Source of the DNA: Rhizobium sp. CB3090
GTDB taxonomy: Bacteria > Pseudomonadota > Alphaproteobacteria > Rhizobiales > Rhizobiaceae
NCBI RefSeq assembly: GCF_029714285.1
Contig: NZ_CP121662.1
Location: 2,108,001 to 2,172,000, forward strand
Length of the DNA stretch: 64,000 nt
Direction of reading: 5' to 3'
Shown here: piece after piece, positions 25,292-33,883 of the stretch
Numbering within the stretch: the stretch's first letter is position 1
How the letters are laid out: each line of letters starts with the position of its first letter
Position numbers and translations under genes: made by a program
Notes under the pieces: model-generated
The model's input: the letters and a program-made list of their open reading frames with translations, nothing else
Told to the model about the DNA's origin: nothing
The model's database searches: none

Positions 25292-26443
25292 ATGGCCCTG
25301 CATTTCGAGCGCAGCGAATTCGACGCCCGCCTAGCCCGCCTCCTTGCAAAAATGCAGGAGGAAAAACTTGATGCCATGCTGCTCTTCGCGCAGGAGAGCA
25401 TGTTCTGGCTGACCGGTTACGACACTTTCGGCTACTGCTTTTTCCAAACGCTGGTAGTGAAGGCTGACGGTACGATGGTGCTGCTCACCCGCTCGGCCGA
25501 TCTTCGCCAGGCGCAGCTCACATCGGTCATTTCCGACATCCGTATCTGGGTCGATCGCGTCAACGCCGATCCGACGCTCGATCTCAAGGAATTGCTGGTG
25601 GAACTCGATCTCCTCGGCGGCCGCATCGGCGTCGAGTACGACACCCACGGCATGACCGGCCGCGTTGCGCGCCTGCTCGACAACCAGATATCCACCTTCG
25701 GGCAGATCATCGACGCCTCCTACCTTGTCAGCCGTCTGCGTCTCGTCAAAAGCTCGACGGAAATCGCCTATGTCGAGCGCGCCGCAGCACTCGCCGACGA
25801 TGCGCTGGATGCAGCGCTTGCCTTGATCAAGCCCGGCGCCGACGAAGCCGACATTCTTGCCGCCATGCAGAGCGCGATCTTTTCCGGGGGCGGTGATTAT
25901 CCCGCCAATGAATTCATCATCGGCTCCGGCGCCGAGGCCCTGCTCTGCCGCTACAAGGCCGGCCGCCGCAAGCTGGATGCCAACGACCAGTTGACCCTTG
26001 AATGGGCCGGCACCTATGCGCACTACCACGCCGCCATGATGCGCACGGTCGTCATCGGCGACCCCACGCACCGCCACCGCGAACTCTACAATGCCTGCCT
26101 CGAGACCATTCAGGCGATCGAAACCGTGCTGAAGCCCGGCCACACCTTCGGCGACGTCTTCGATATGCATGCCAAGATCATGGACGAGCGCGGCCTTGCC
26201 CGCCACAGGCTGAACGCCTGCGGCTACTCGCTCGGCGCCCGCTTCTCGCCTTCCTGGATGGAGCACCAGATGTTCCATGTCGGCAACCCGCAGGAGATCG
26301 AAGAAGGCATGTCGCTCTTCGTGCATATGATCATCATGGATTCCGACACCGGTACTGCGATGACGCTCGGCCAGACCTATCTGACGACGTCGCAGGCTCC
26401 AAAAGCTTTATCGCGTCACCAGCTCGAATTTCTTAACCGTTAG
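25292..26443 (+). CDS. Aminopeptidase P-fold (M24, pita-bread) hydrolase lacking metal ligands
   Basis: This 383-residue protein has the creatinase N-terminal domain (about 1-135) and the pita-bread catalytic domain (about 150-375). The usual dinuclear metal ligands look altered: the first Asp is Glu (LEWAGTYAHY), the second is replaced in HAAMMRTV, and GHGxG is GYSLG. That resembles creatinase and ectoine hydrolase (DoeA) more than Xaa-Pro peptidases, so a metal-independent C-N hydrolase is possible. The substrate is unknown. It begins one base after the pgeF stop codon. Confidence 0.8.
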   Translation: MALHFERSEFDARLARLLAKMQEEKLDAMLLFAQESMFWLTGYDTFGYCFFQTLVVKADGTMVLLTRSADLRQAQLTSVISDIRIWVDRVNADPTLDLKELLVELDLLGGRIGVEYDTHGMTGRVARLLDNQISTFGQIIDASYLVSRLRLVKSSTEIAYVERAAALADDALDAALALIKPGADEADILAAMQSAIFSGGGDYPANEFIIGSGAEALLCRYKAGRRKLDANDQLTLEWAGTYAHYHAAMMRTVVIGDPTHRHRELYNACLETIQAIETVLKPGHTFGDVFDMHAKIMDERGLARHRLNACGYSLGARFSPSWMEHQMFHVGNPQEIEEGMSLFVHMIIMDSDTGTAMTLGQTYLTTSQAPKALSRHQLEFLNR

Positions 26444-26498
26444 CAGCGTAAGATAGCGATCCTGAACGGGGTGACCGTCTAAGGAAGGGATCGCGCAA

Positions 26499-27404
26499 AT
26501 GGGACTGGTCAGGACAACGTTTGTTTCCGTTGGCTTCTGCTTCGCGCTCGCCGCCTGCAACACGACGGATGCCCTGACCCCGCCCGAGGCCATCGGCGAC
26601 GCAGGCTCCACCAGCCCCGTCACCCAACGCGACGTCGAGCGCATGGCCGCCGCGCCGCCGCGCCAGCAGAACTATGAGACCGCGCAAGACAGCTACAGCT
26701 ATCAGCGGCAGGCCTATCAGCAGCAGGGTTATCAGCCGCAAAACTATGGCGGCGGTGGCTCGCTCGACGATCAGGCGGCCGCGCTGAGAAACGGCGGCCG
26801 CAATCCTTATGCCTCCCGCCCGCTCGACGGCTCGCAGACCGCTTCCATCCAGTCACAGGATCCGCAAGCATCGGACGCCGACGAGCAGCGCGAGGCCGAC
26901 CGCCGCCTCTCCGACGATCCGCAGCCGCAGCCTCGGCGGCAACAAGCGGCTGAAGAGCAGCAGGACGATCAGCAGCAAGCAGAACAGCAGCAACCGGAAC
27001 AACAGCAAGCCTCCCTTCCCCCTGCTGCAGCGAAGGATAGAAACAGCGTCCGCTTCCTGCCGATCATCGGCGCCCCGGTTCAGGCCGTGACACCGCTGTC
27101 GCGTCAGCTTGGCGCAGAGGCTCGTTCCCTCGGCCTGACGATCAAGAGCTCCAGCGATTCCAGCGCCGGTTACATTCTGAAGGGCTATCTCTCCGCCTTC
27201 GAAGACGGACCGCAGATTTCCGTGACCTATGTCTGGGATGTTCTCGACAACAGCGGTGCTCGCCTGCACCGAATCCAAGGATCGGAAAGCGCGCCGCTGA
27301 AGCGCGGCGATCCATGGGCCGCCGTTCCGCCCTCCGTCATGCAAAAAATCGCCACCGAAACCATGTCGGACTTCAATTCCTGGCGCGACTCTCGCGGTGG
27401 ATAG
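26499..27404 (+). CDS. Gln-rich lipoprotein of unknown function
   Basis: This 301-residue predicted lipoprotein has signal peptide MGLVRTTFVSVGFCFALAAC with the lipobox cysteine at 20. A low-complexity middle follows (about 50-175), rich in Gln, Pro and Asp with QQ runs. A more ordered C-terminal domain (about 185-300) contains VRFLPIIGAPVQAVTPLSRQLGAEARSLG and ISVTYVWDVLDNSGARLHRIQGSE. It could be an envelope protein with a flexible tether. I recognise no named family. It follows the pita-bread gene by 55 bp in the same direction. Confidence 0.8.
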   Translation: MGLVRTTFVSVGFCFALAACNTTDALTPPEAIGDAGSTSPVTQRDVERMAAAPPRQQNYETAQDSYSYQRQAYQQQGYQPQNYGGGGSLDDQAAALRNGGRNPYASRPLDGSQTASIQSQDPQASDADEQREADRRLSDDPQPQPRRQQAAEEQQDDQQQAEQQQPEQQQASLPPAAAKDRNSVRFLPIIGAPVQAVTPLSRQLGAEARSLGLTIKSSSDSSAGYILKGYLSAFEDGPQISVTYVWDVLDNSGARLHRIQGSESAPLKRGDPWAAVPPSVMQKIATETMSDFNSWRDSRGG

Positions 27405-27509
27405 CCACAAGCTTTTCAGAAATATGAAAGCTATCGTGCGTCTCCCCCTTGCATTCGAGAGCAAGGCGGTTAAAAGCGCGGCTATCAGGTTGGTAACAGG
27501 CGGGCCACA

Positions 27510-28442
27510 ATGAAGGTTTTCGCAGGCAATTCGAACCGGCACCTCGCCGAAGCGATCTGCAATTATCTCAACGTTCCCTTGGGAAAGGCCAGTGTCCGGC
27601 GTTTCGCGGACCAGGAAATCTTCGTTGAAATCCAGGAAAACGTGCGCGGCGAGGACGTATTCGTCGTCCAGCCGACCTCGTTTCCGACCAACGATCATCT
27701 AATGGAACTGCTGATCATGATCGATGCGATGCGCCGCTCGTCGGCGCGGCGCATAACCGCAGTCATCCCCTATTTCGGCTATGCCCGCCAGGATCGCCGC
27801 GCCTCCGGGCGCACGCCGATCTCGGCCAAGCTGGTGGCCAATCTGATCACCGAGGCTGGCGCCGACCGCGTTCTCACGCTCGACCTGCACGCAGGCCAGA
27901 TCCAGGGCTTCTTCGATATCCCAACCGATAATCTCTATGCGATTCCGGTGCTGACCCGTGACATCAAGGCCAATTACGACATTAGCAATGTTATGGTCGT
28001 CTCGCCTGACGTTGGCGGCGTGGTGCGCGCCCGTGCGCTCGCCAAACGCCTCGACTGTCTGTTGGCGATCGTGGACAAGCGCCGTGATCGGCCGGGCGAA
28101 TCCGAAGTGATGAACATCATCGGCGAAGTGGCCGGAAAGGATTGCATCCTGATCGACGATATCGTCGATTCCGGCGGCACGCTATGCAACGCGGCCGATG
28201 CCCTGCTTGCACAAGGCGCGGCAAGCGTCACCGCCTATATCACCCATGGCGTTCTCTCCGGCGGCGCAGTGACCCGTGTTGTGAATTCGAAGCTGAAGGA
28301 ATTGGTGATTACAGATTCCATTCAGCCGACGACTGCCGTGCAATCGGCACCCAATATCCGCGTCATCACGACGGCAAGCCTCATCGGCGAAGCCATCAAT
28401 CGCACCAGCCAGGAAGAATCGGTTTCGAGCCTGTTCGACTGA
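27510..28442 (+). CDS. prs: Ribose-phosphate pyrophosphokinase
   Basis: This 310-residue enzyme makes PRPP from ribose 5-phosphate and ATP for nucleotide, histidine and tryptophan synthesis. Features are [16 protein letters not shown] (about 31-46), the flexible loop [10 protein letters not shown] with catalytic Arg residues, [21 protein letters not shown], and the PRPP loop [15 protein letters not shown] (about 211-225). The length matches bacterial class I PRS enzymes. It has its own 105-bp upstream region and is followed by a convergent MFS gene. Confidence 0.95.
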   Translation: MKVFAGNSNRHLAEAICNYLNVPLGKASVRRFADQEIFVEIQENVRGEDVFVVQPTSFPTNDHLMELLIMIDAMRRSSARRITAVIPYFGYARQDRRASGRTPISAKLVANLITEAGADRVLTLDLHAGQIQGFFDIPTDNLYAIPVLTRDIKANYDISNVMVVSPDVGGVVRARALAKRLDCLLAIVDKRRDRPGESEVMNIIGEVAGKDCILIDDIVDSGGTLCNAADALLAQGAASVTAYITHGVLSGGAVTRVVNSKLKELVITDSIQPTTAVQSAPNIRVITTASLIGEAINRTSQEESVSSLFD

Positions 28443-28459
28443 AAACCAGCCATCTCTTC

Positions 28460-29695
28460 TCATGCGGGTTTCGCATCGACCGGATGGCTTTGTCTCCAGG
28501 CAAGCAATCCGATGCCGATAAGCCCGGCGACAAAGACCGCCGCACCGGCGCCCATGATCGATGGGCCGATGCCGAACCAGGCGAATAGGCTGGGCGACAT
28601 GAGATAAGCCAGGAAAAGGCCGAGGAAAATCGCGCACATCAGCAAGCGATAGACTTGCGCCAGCCGATGCGGCTCGCTGCGCGTCTGCATCAAATGCAGC
28701 ATGGCTAGGTTCTCGAATGGGCCGTTGATAGCGGCAAGGGATGCGACGACCATCAACCACACGCGATTATGCATCAGCGGCAGCAGAAAGACGCCGGCAC
28801 CGAAAATCAGCTTTGCCGCGATGATCCAAACGACCGGACGGCGCGGCTTTATATTGCTGAGGATGAGATTGGTCGTCAGATTGCCGACGCCGTAAGCGGT
28901 CATCATCAGGCTGTAATCCGTCAACGGGTCGGCGCTGGTCTCGCGCAGGTGCAGGAGCATTCCGAGCAAAATGCCCATCGCCCAGGCGATATTCCCCATC
29001 AGGTTCGTGAACAGGCCATAGAGTATGGCGGCATGACCGCGCGCCATCCGCCATCCCCCCAACACGCCGTCGATCACCGCCGCTGTCCCTGAGAATTCGC
29101 GGCGCCGCGGTGCGGCAGGCAATTTGGCGACGGCCATCCACACGGCGAGCGCCGAGAGCAGGAAAGTCGCCGCCGTCACCGTGAAGAACTGCGATTTCGG
29201 CAGAAAGCCGTTGACCAGCGCGATCATGCTCGGTCCGAGGATACGGGCCATGCGCCTCGTGGCGTCGAACAATCCATTAGTGGCATGACGAATGTCGGGA
29301 TCGACCGCGATGGTGGGGAGCGTTGCCTGCAGCGACGGATCGAAGGCGGCCGTCAGCAAAGCAATGCACCCGGCGAGCACCATCAACAACGGCAGGCTCA
29401 TGAAATGCATGAGACCGGCGGCGGACAGCACCAGCAATAGAAGCGCGCGCAGGACATCGGCCGAGATCATCGTCATGCTGTGCCGCCAGCGATCCGTCAG
29501 AATGCCACCGAACAGGCTGCCGAAGAGAAGCGCCCCCGACTGCAGGGCGGAAACGTAACCTGCGTCACGCCCAATGAAATCCGCCGCAATCCAGACGACG
29601 GCGACCATATAGAACTCGGATCCGGTCGCCGCCAACACCTGACCGGCCCATAGAAGCGAAATCGAGCGTTGGGCCAGCGGCTTCAAGACAAACAT
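28460..29695 (-). CDS. MFS transporter
   Basis: This 411-residue inner-membrane protein has about twelve helices and the MFS loop 2-3 motif GGILTDRWRHSMTMI (about 64-78). DPSLQATLPTIAVDPDIRHATNGLFDATRRMARILGP resembles the enterobactin exporter/TetV-type group of drug or siderophore exporters. The substrate is unknown. It is the last gene of a minus-strand run with two paralogous periplasmic proteins, 25 bp behind the nearer one, which may indicate shared transcription. Confidence 0.85.
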   Translation of the reverse strand: MFVLKPLAQRSISLLWAGQVLAATGSEFYMVAVVWIAADFIGRDAGYVSALQSGALLFGSLFGGILTDRWRHSMTMISADVLRALLLLVLSAAGLMHFMSLPLLMVLAGCIALLTAAFDPSLQATLPTIAVDPDIRHATNGLFDATRRMARILGPSMIALVNGFLPKSQFFTVTAATFLLSALAVWMAVAKLPAAPRRREFSGTAAVIDGVLGGWRMARGHAAILYGLFTNLMGNIAWAMGILLGMLLHLRETSADPLTDYSLMMTAYGVGNLTTNLILSNIKPRRPVVWIIAAKLIFGAGVFLLPLMHNRVWLMVVASLAAINGPFENLAMLHLMQTRSEPHRLAQVYRLLMCAIFLGLFLAYLMSPSLFAWFGIGPSIMGAGAAVFVAGLIGIGLLAWRQSHPVDAKPA

Positions 29696-29720
29696 GTTGG
29701 CATTCTGAAATTTGGAAGGC

Positions 29721-31175
29721 TTATTTGATGACTTGTCCGTTGATCGTCACGGACTCGTCGTCGGCGATGCTGACGTCCCAACGCGAGCGTCCGTCGGGAT
29801 CGGTCTTTGCAAATCCCTTGGCCATCATCAGGCCGAAGGACAATTGGTTAAGGTCCGGCTCCGTCTTCGCCGCGTCTTGAACGGCAGAGATGGTCTTGTC
29901 GAGATCGCGCGCGAACACCGTCATCGTCATGGACACACGATCCTTCTCGTTCAACCAGCCGCGCATGCTGCCGGAAGCCTCGATATCATAGAGCCCGGAG
30001 ACCGCGCTGATTTTCGGGAAATTGATGGTCATCGTTCCGTCCGGGAACATCGCCTGCTGCAACTTGTCGTCCATCGACGCTGTGCTTCCGGGATTATTGA
30101 AATCGGACTGCTGCAGAACATCCAACAGAGCGGAAAAATTCAGGTTGGGAAATTGCATCTGCAGTTCGGCGACGTCGGGAATGAAGGCGACATAATCCTG
30201 AGGCACCAGGCCGGAAGCCAGGGTCAGCTTTTCAGCGCGCATGCCGAAATCGGCATTCATCGCATTGGCCGGCCCCGCCACCTTGAACGAGTAACCCATC
30301 TGCTGCAGCCCACCGTTGCCGAGCGGAGTTGTCACCGAAATATCCTTGGCGGAAATAGACTCTTCAAGCGAACCAACGATCGGCATCGCGTTCCGCAGCA
30401 ATGCCTTGAGCGCCGCGCTTTCGCTGTCAGACAGGGTCTTCGTGTCCTTGTGGTCGGAGACGAAACGCAAAATCTCGTTCAGCGCCTTCAGCGGCAACTT
30501 GGTCGCATTGGCCCTGAAATCGATCGCCCCAATTTTGAATTCGCCCAAAGTTGCGGCATCGGAAGAAATCTTATCGTTGAACGATTGCAATCCCCCGATC
30601 ATCTGGAGGTCAAGCTTGTCCGGCTCGCCGCTGCTGGATGAGGAGAGCGCATAGTTGATACCATCGATGGTGATATCGTTTTTCTCCACACCGTTGTCCG
30701 TGGTCTTGGTGGAAAGCGTAATGCCGCTGCCCTTCACGTCCATCGAACGAACATAATGGATGGCAGGATCGAAGACGCCCGTGAAACTGGACGAAGCCAG
30801 CGCGTAACGGAACTCCGCATTCGGGCTGCTGCCGGGCTTCGAACGTGCCGTCACGTCGATCGCATTGTTGCCCTCGATGTTCCACAAGCCGCTATCCTGC
30901 GGCGTTGCAAGGGCCGTCAGCGGCTTGAGCCCCGTAACGTCGAAACCTGTGACGTTCAATTTGTCGAAGAGCTTCTGCAGGTCATAGATGATTTCATAGT
31001 GGCCGCCCGACGGCGTCACTGCAACAAAGCCGTTTTTGACCAGATCGTCCGGCAGGAAATGCGTCAGGTTGCCGAGCAGGTCTTTGGCCCCCTGCTCGTT
31101 GACGTCGGCCGCCTGCGAGGCGCCGGCCAGACCGACGGCAAAAGCCGCGGCGACGGCAACTGTTTTAAGACGCAT
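29721..31175 (-). CDS. Periplasmic protein of unknown function, tandem paralogue A
   Basis: This 484-residue protein has signal peptide MRLKTVAVAAAFAVGLAGASQA; the mature start ADVNEQGAKDL is shared with the upstream paralogue. Other shared stretches are GFVAVTPSGGHYEIIYDL, VTGLKPLTALATPQDSGLW, FDPAIHYVRSMDVKGSG, and a C-terminal KTDPDGRSRWDVSIADDESVTINGQVIK. There are no membrane segments after the signal, so it is probably periplasmic and largely beta-rich. I recognise no characterised family. It lies between paralogue B (113 bp upstream) and the MFS gene. Confidence 0.82.
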   Translation of the reverse strand: MRLKTVAVAAAFAVGLAGASQAADVNEQGAKDLLGNLTHFLPDDLVKNGFVAVTPSGGHYEIIYDLQKLFDKLNVTGFDVTGLKPLTALATPQDSGLWNIEGNNAIDVTARSKPGSSPNAEFRYALASSSFTGVFDPAIHYVRSMDVKGSGITLSTKTTDNGVEKNDITIDGINYALSSSSSGEPDKLDLQMIGGLQSFNDKISSDAATLGEFKIGAIDFRANATKLPLKALNEILRFVSDHKDTKTLSDSESAALKALLRNAMPIVGSLEESISAKDISVTTPLGNGGLQQMGYSFKVAGPANAMNADFGMRAEKLTLASGLVPQDYVAFIPDVAELQMQFPNLNFSALLDVLQQSDFNNPGSTASMDDKLQQAMFPDGTMTINFPKISAVSGLYDIEASGSMRGWLNEKDRVSMTMTVFARDLDKTISAVQDAAKTEPDLNQLSFGLMMAKGFAKTDPDGRSRWDVSIADDESVTINGQVIK

Positions 31176-31287
31176 AATTCACCCCCGTGATGCTAGGAAA
31201 AACAAGTTGAAAGCAGGAAAACCCTAAACGTGATTCTCAATTGAATGATGACGCCGCATGCATCAGCTTGCGAGCCAGGTGATGGCC

Positions 31288-32730
31288 TCAAAGCCCTTTC
31301 ATCACCTGCCCGTTCACCGTGACGGTCCGATTTTCGTCCATCGTGACATCCCAGCGCAGGCGACCATCCTGATCCGTCTTGGCAAAGCCCTTGGCGGCAA
31401 TCAGGCTGAAGGAAACGCCGTTCAGTTGCGGGTCTGTTTTTGCAGCATCCTGAACGGCTGCAACCGTTTTATCGAAATTGCGGGCAAGGATCGTCGCCTG
31501 CAGCGAATAGCTTGGATGATGCTTCGTGGAGCCTTTCAGCGCGCCGGAAACCTCAAGGTCATAGACACCGGAAGCCGCGCTGATCCTCGGGAATTCAAGC
31601 GTTCCGTAGCCGCTCGGGAACATGGTGCGCTTCAATGCTTCGCCGGAGACCGGCGTGGCACGGGTCGTCACCGCTTCCAGAACCGTGTCGATGATACCCT
31701 CGAAATTGACGTTGGGAATTCCGAGCTGCACATCGATGGTCTCCGGCAGGAAAGCTGCATAGGCCGGCGGAATAAGGCCCGCATCCGGTGTGAAATGTTC
31801 CGCCCGCAAGCCGAAGTTGATGTTGGACGCCTTTGTCAGACCATCCATCTTGAAACTGTACTCCAACGTCTTGAGACCGACCTTACCCTTATCGGTCGAT
31901 ACCAACGCGTTGTTCAGCGTCACCATCTCGTTAAGCGAACCGAACCCCGGCAAGGCGCGGCGCACCAGTTGCTCGAACTTTTCGCTGCCGCTTTCCGACA
32001 ACTGTTTCGCTTTTACGTGCTGAACGAAGAAGCGGATGAGTTCACGCAATTCCTTTGCCGGTAAGCTCGTCGCGGTCACTTTGACATCGATGCTGTCAGC
32101 GCTCAGGTTGGCGGATGGAGCCCCGGGGGTCACAATTTGTTCGCTGAGATGCTGCAGTGTGCCCTGCGATTGCAGATCCACTTTGCCGGCTTCGCTGCTA
32201 TCGGTCACGGTATGGGTCAAGGATGCGCTGTCGATGGTGGCATCCACCTTACGTCCGGCGTTCCTGCCGTTGCCGGTGCTAGAGAACTTGGCACCATTGC
32301 TCTTGACCTCCATCGAACGCATCATCTCGATCGTCGGGTCGAAAATGCCTTCAAAGGAGCTGGATGCAACCGAATAGGTGATGTCTGACGCAGGCGAATG
32401 AACCGAAGCATCCAGGCTGTTGTCGCCCCTCAGATGCCACCTGCCCTGATCAAGCGGCTGCGCGAACAGCGTAAGCGGCTTCAAGCCGGTAACCGAGAAC
32501 GCGCTTGAGTTGATCTTGTCGAAAAATTTCGCGAGATCGTAGGTGATCTCATACTGATCGCCGGCCGGTTTGACAGCGACAAAACCGCTGCGGGCAAGGT
32601 CGCGTGAGAGCGAATGCGTCAGGATACCGCGCAGTTCCCTTGCGCCCTGCTCATTGACGTCAGCCGCCTGCGCAACGCCAGCGAGACCGATGGAAAAAAC
32701 TGCGGCGGCGGCGATAGCCTTGGGGCGCAT
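31288..32730 (-). CDS. Periplasmic protein of unknown function, tandem paralogue B
   Basis: This 480-residue protein is homologous to the downstream paralogue over its whole length: signal peptide MRPKAIAAAAVFSIGLAGVAQA, then ADVNEQGAREL, GFVAVKPAGDQYEITYDL, VTGLKPLTLFAQPLDQGRW, FDPTIEMMRSMEVKSNG, and KTDQDGRLRWDVTMDENRTVTVNGQVMKG at the end. The start at 32730 gives the signal peptide directly; a longer frame to 32853 is unlikely. It leads the run toward the MFS gene. The function is unknown. Confidence 0.82.
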   Translation of the reverse strand: MRPKAIAAAAVFSIGLAGVAQAADVNEQGARELRGILTHSLSRDLARSGFVAVKPAGDQYEITYDLAKFFDKINSSAFSVTGLKPLTLFAQPLDQGRWHLRGDNSLDASVHSPASDITYSVASSSFEGIFDPTIEMMRSMEVKSNGAKFSSTGNGRNAGRKVDATIDSASLTHTVTDSSEAGKVDLQSQGTLQHLSEQIVTPGAPSANLSADSIDVKVTATSLPAKELRELIRFFVQHVKAKQLSESGSEKFEQLVRRALPGFGSLNEMVTLNNALVSTDKGKVGLKTLEYSFKMDGLTKASNINFGLRAEHFTPDAGLIPPAYAAFLPETIDVQLGIPNVNFEGIIDTVLEAVTTRATPVSGEALKRTMFPSGYGTLEFPRISAASGVYDLEVSGALKGSTKHHPSYSLQATILARNFDKTVAAVQDAAKTDPQLNGVSFSLIAAKGFAKTDQDGRLRWDVTMDENRTVTVNGQVMKGL

Positions 32731-33024
32731 ACCCGACCTCTTCCTTTGACGCTGATCGATTGGAGTCGACTGTTGAAGGGGCCAAGGGTATATGTCAAGC
32801 CATTGATAGAAATAGCATCGTCGGCTCTTTATCGTGAGTTGCAATGTCATCACAGATGCGCTTTCTCCGGAGATGCTTGCACCGCTGGCCTCTTTGTATT
32901 ATACGCCACGCGTCCGCGTAGACACCCTTGGAGGCAACGCGGATGAGGCAGGGCTTGCCCTCCTCCAGTTCAACCGGCTCCGATGAACGGATGAACTCTC
33001 CAAATAACCTCGAAAGGAATAGCC

Positions 33025-33639
33025 ATGAGCCACGATAGCTACGAGCTCAAGGCCGAGGCGCGCGAACGGGTTGGTAAGGGGTCCGCCCGTGAACTTCGCC
33101 GCAACGGTTTCATTCCCGCTGTCATCTATGGTGACAAGCAGGCCCCCATTTCGATCGCTCTCAGCACCAATGAGGTGACGAAGCGCATCCATGCCGGTGG
33201 TTTCCTCACCACGATCGCGACGATCGACGTCGACGGCAAGAAGATCAAGGTTCTGCCGAAGGACTACCAGCTCGATCCGGTCCGCGATTTCACGGTCCAC
33301 GTCGATTTCCTGCGCGTCTCCGGCAATACCCAGGTGACCGTCGAAATCCCGGTTCACTTCGTCAACCACGAAAAGTCTCCGGGCCTCAAGGCTGGCGGCG
33401 TGCTGAACATCGTTCGCCACGAAGTCGAAGTCCACTGCCCGGCCGATGCGATCCCGGAATTCTTCACCGTTGATCTGTCCGGCCACAAGGGCGGCGCCAG
33501 CATCCACATTTCGGATATTACGCTGCCGAAGGGCGTGTCCCCGGTCATCACCGACCGCGACTTCACGATCGCAACGATCGTTGCTCCGGCCGCCGGTCTT
33601 GCCGAAGAGGAAAGCGGCGAAGAAGAAGCCAGCGCTTAA
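33025..33639 (+). CDS. rplY: 50S ribosomal protein L25/general stress protein Ctc
   Basis: This 204-residue protein combines an N-terminal L25 5S-rRNA-binding domain (about 4-93: [29 protein letters not shown]) and a C-terminal TL5/Ctc beta domain (about 100-185). It ends in an acidic tail ([10 protein letters not shown]). CTCGAAAGGAATAGCC precedes the ATG. In most rhizobia pth follows directly; here 3.4 kb with two signalling genes comes first. A strong terminator follows. Confidence 0.95.
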   Translation: MSHDSYELKAEARERVGKGSARELRRNGFIPAVIYGDKQAPISIALSTNEVTKRIHAGGFLTTIATIDVDGKKIKVLPKDYQLDPVRDFTVHVDFLRVSGNTQVTVEIPVHFVNHEKSPGLKAGGVLNIVRHEVEVHCPADAIPEFFTVDLSGHKGGASIHISDITLPKGVSPVITDRDFTIATIVAPAAGLAEEESGEEEASA

Positions 33640-33664
33640 TCGGCATCTTCATCCCGACGCATTC

Positions 33665-33696
33665 AAACCCGCCTCCCTCTGGGACGGCGGGTTTTT
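33665..33696 (+). terminator. Intrinsic terminator after rplY
   Basis: AAACCCGCC pairs with GGCGGGTTT and is followed by TTTTT. Its presence means rplY is not cotranscribed with the GGDEF-EAL gene downstream. Confidence 0.87.
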
Positions 33697-33883
33697 CATG
33701 TATAGATTCTAATAAAAGCAAAAATAAATCTAATCATTTTTGAAATTAATACTCGATTTAAATCCATTAACTCCCCGGTTTTTCAGCAACATTTAACAAA
33801 TTCGTGAAAGTTTACGCGAAAGAGTTGTAGAGAACGGCCAACCCCAAGATCAGCCGGTCTACGACTGGGGAGCAAGCGGAACT

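Noticed and set aside
26650..27020. CAG/CAA-rich stretch looking like a tandem DNA repeat
   Set aside because: It is explained by Gln-rich coding in the lipoprotein; the repeats are irregular at the DNA level.
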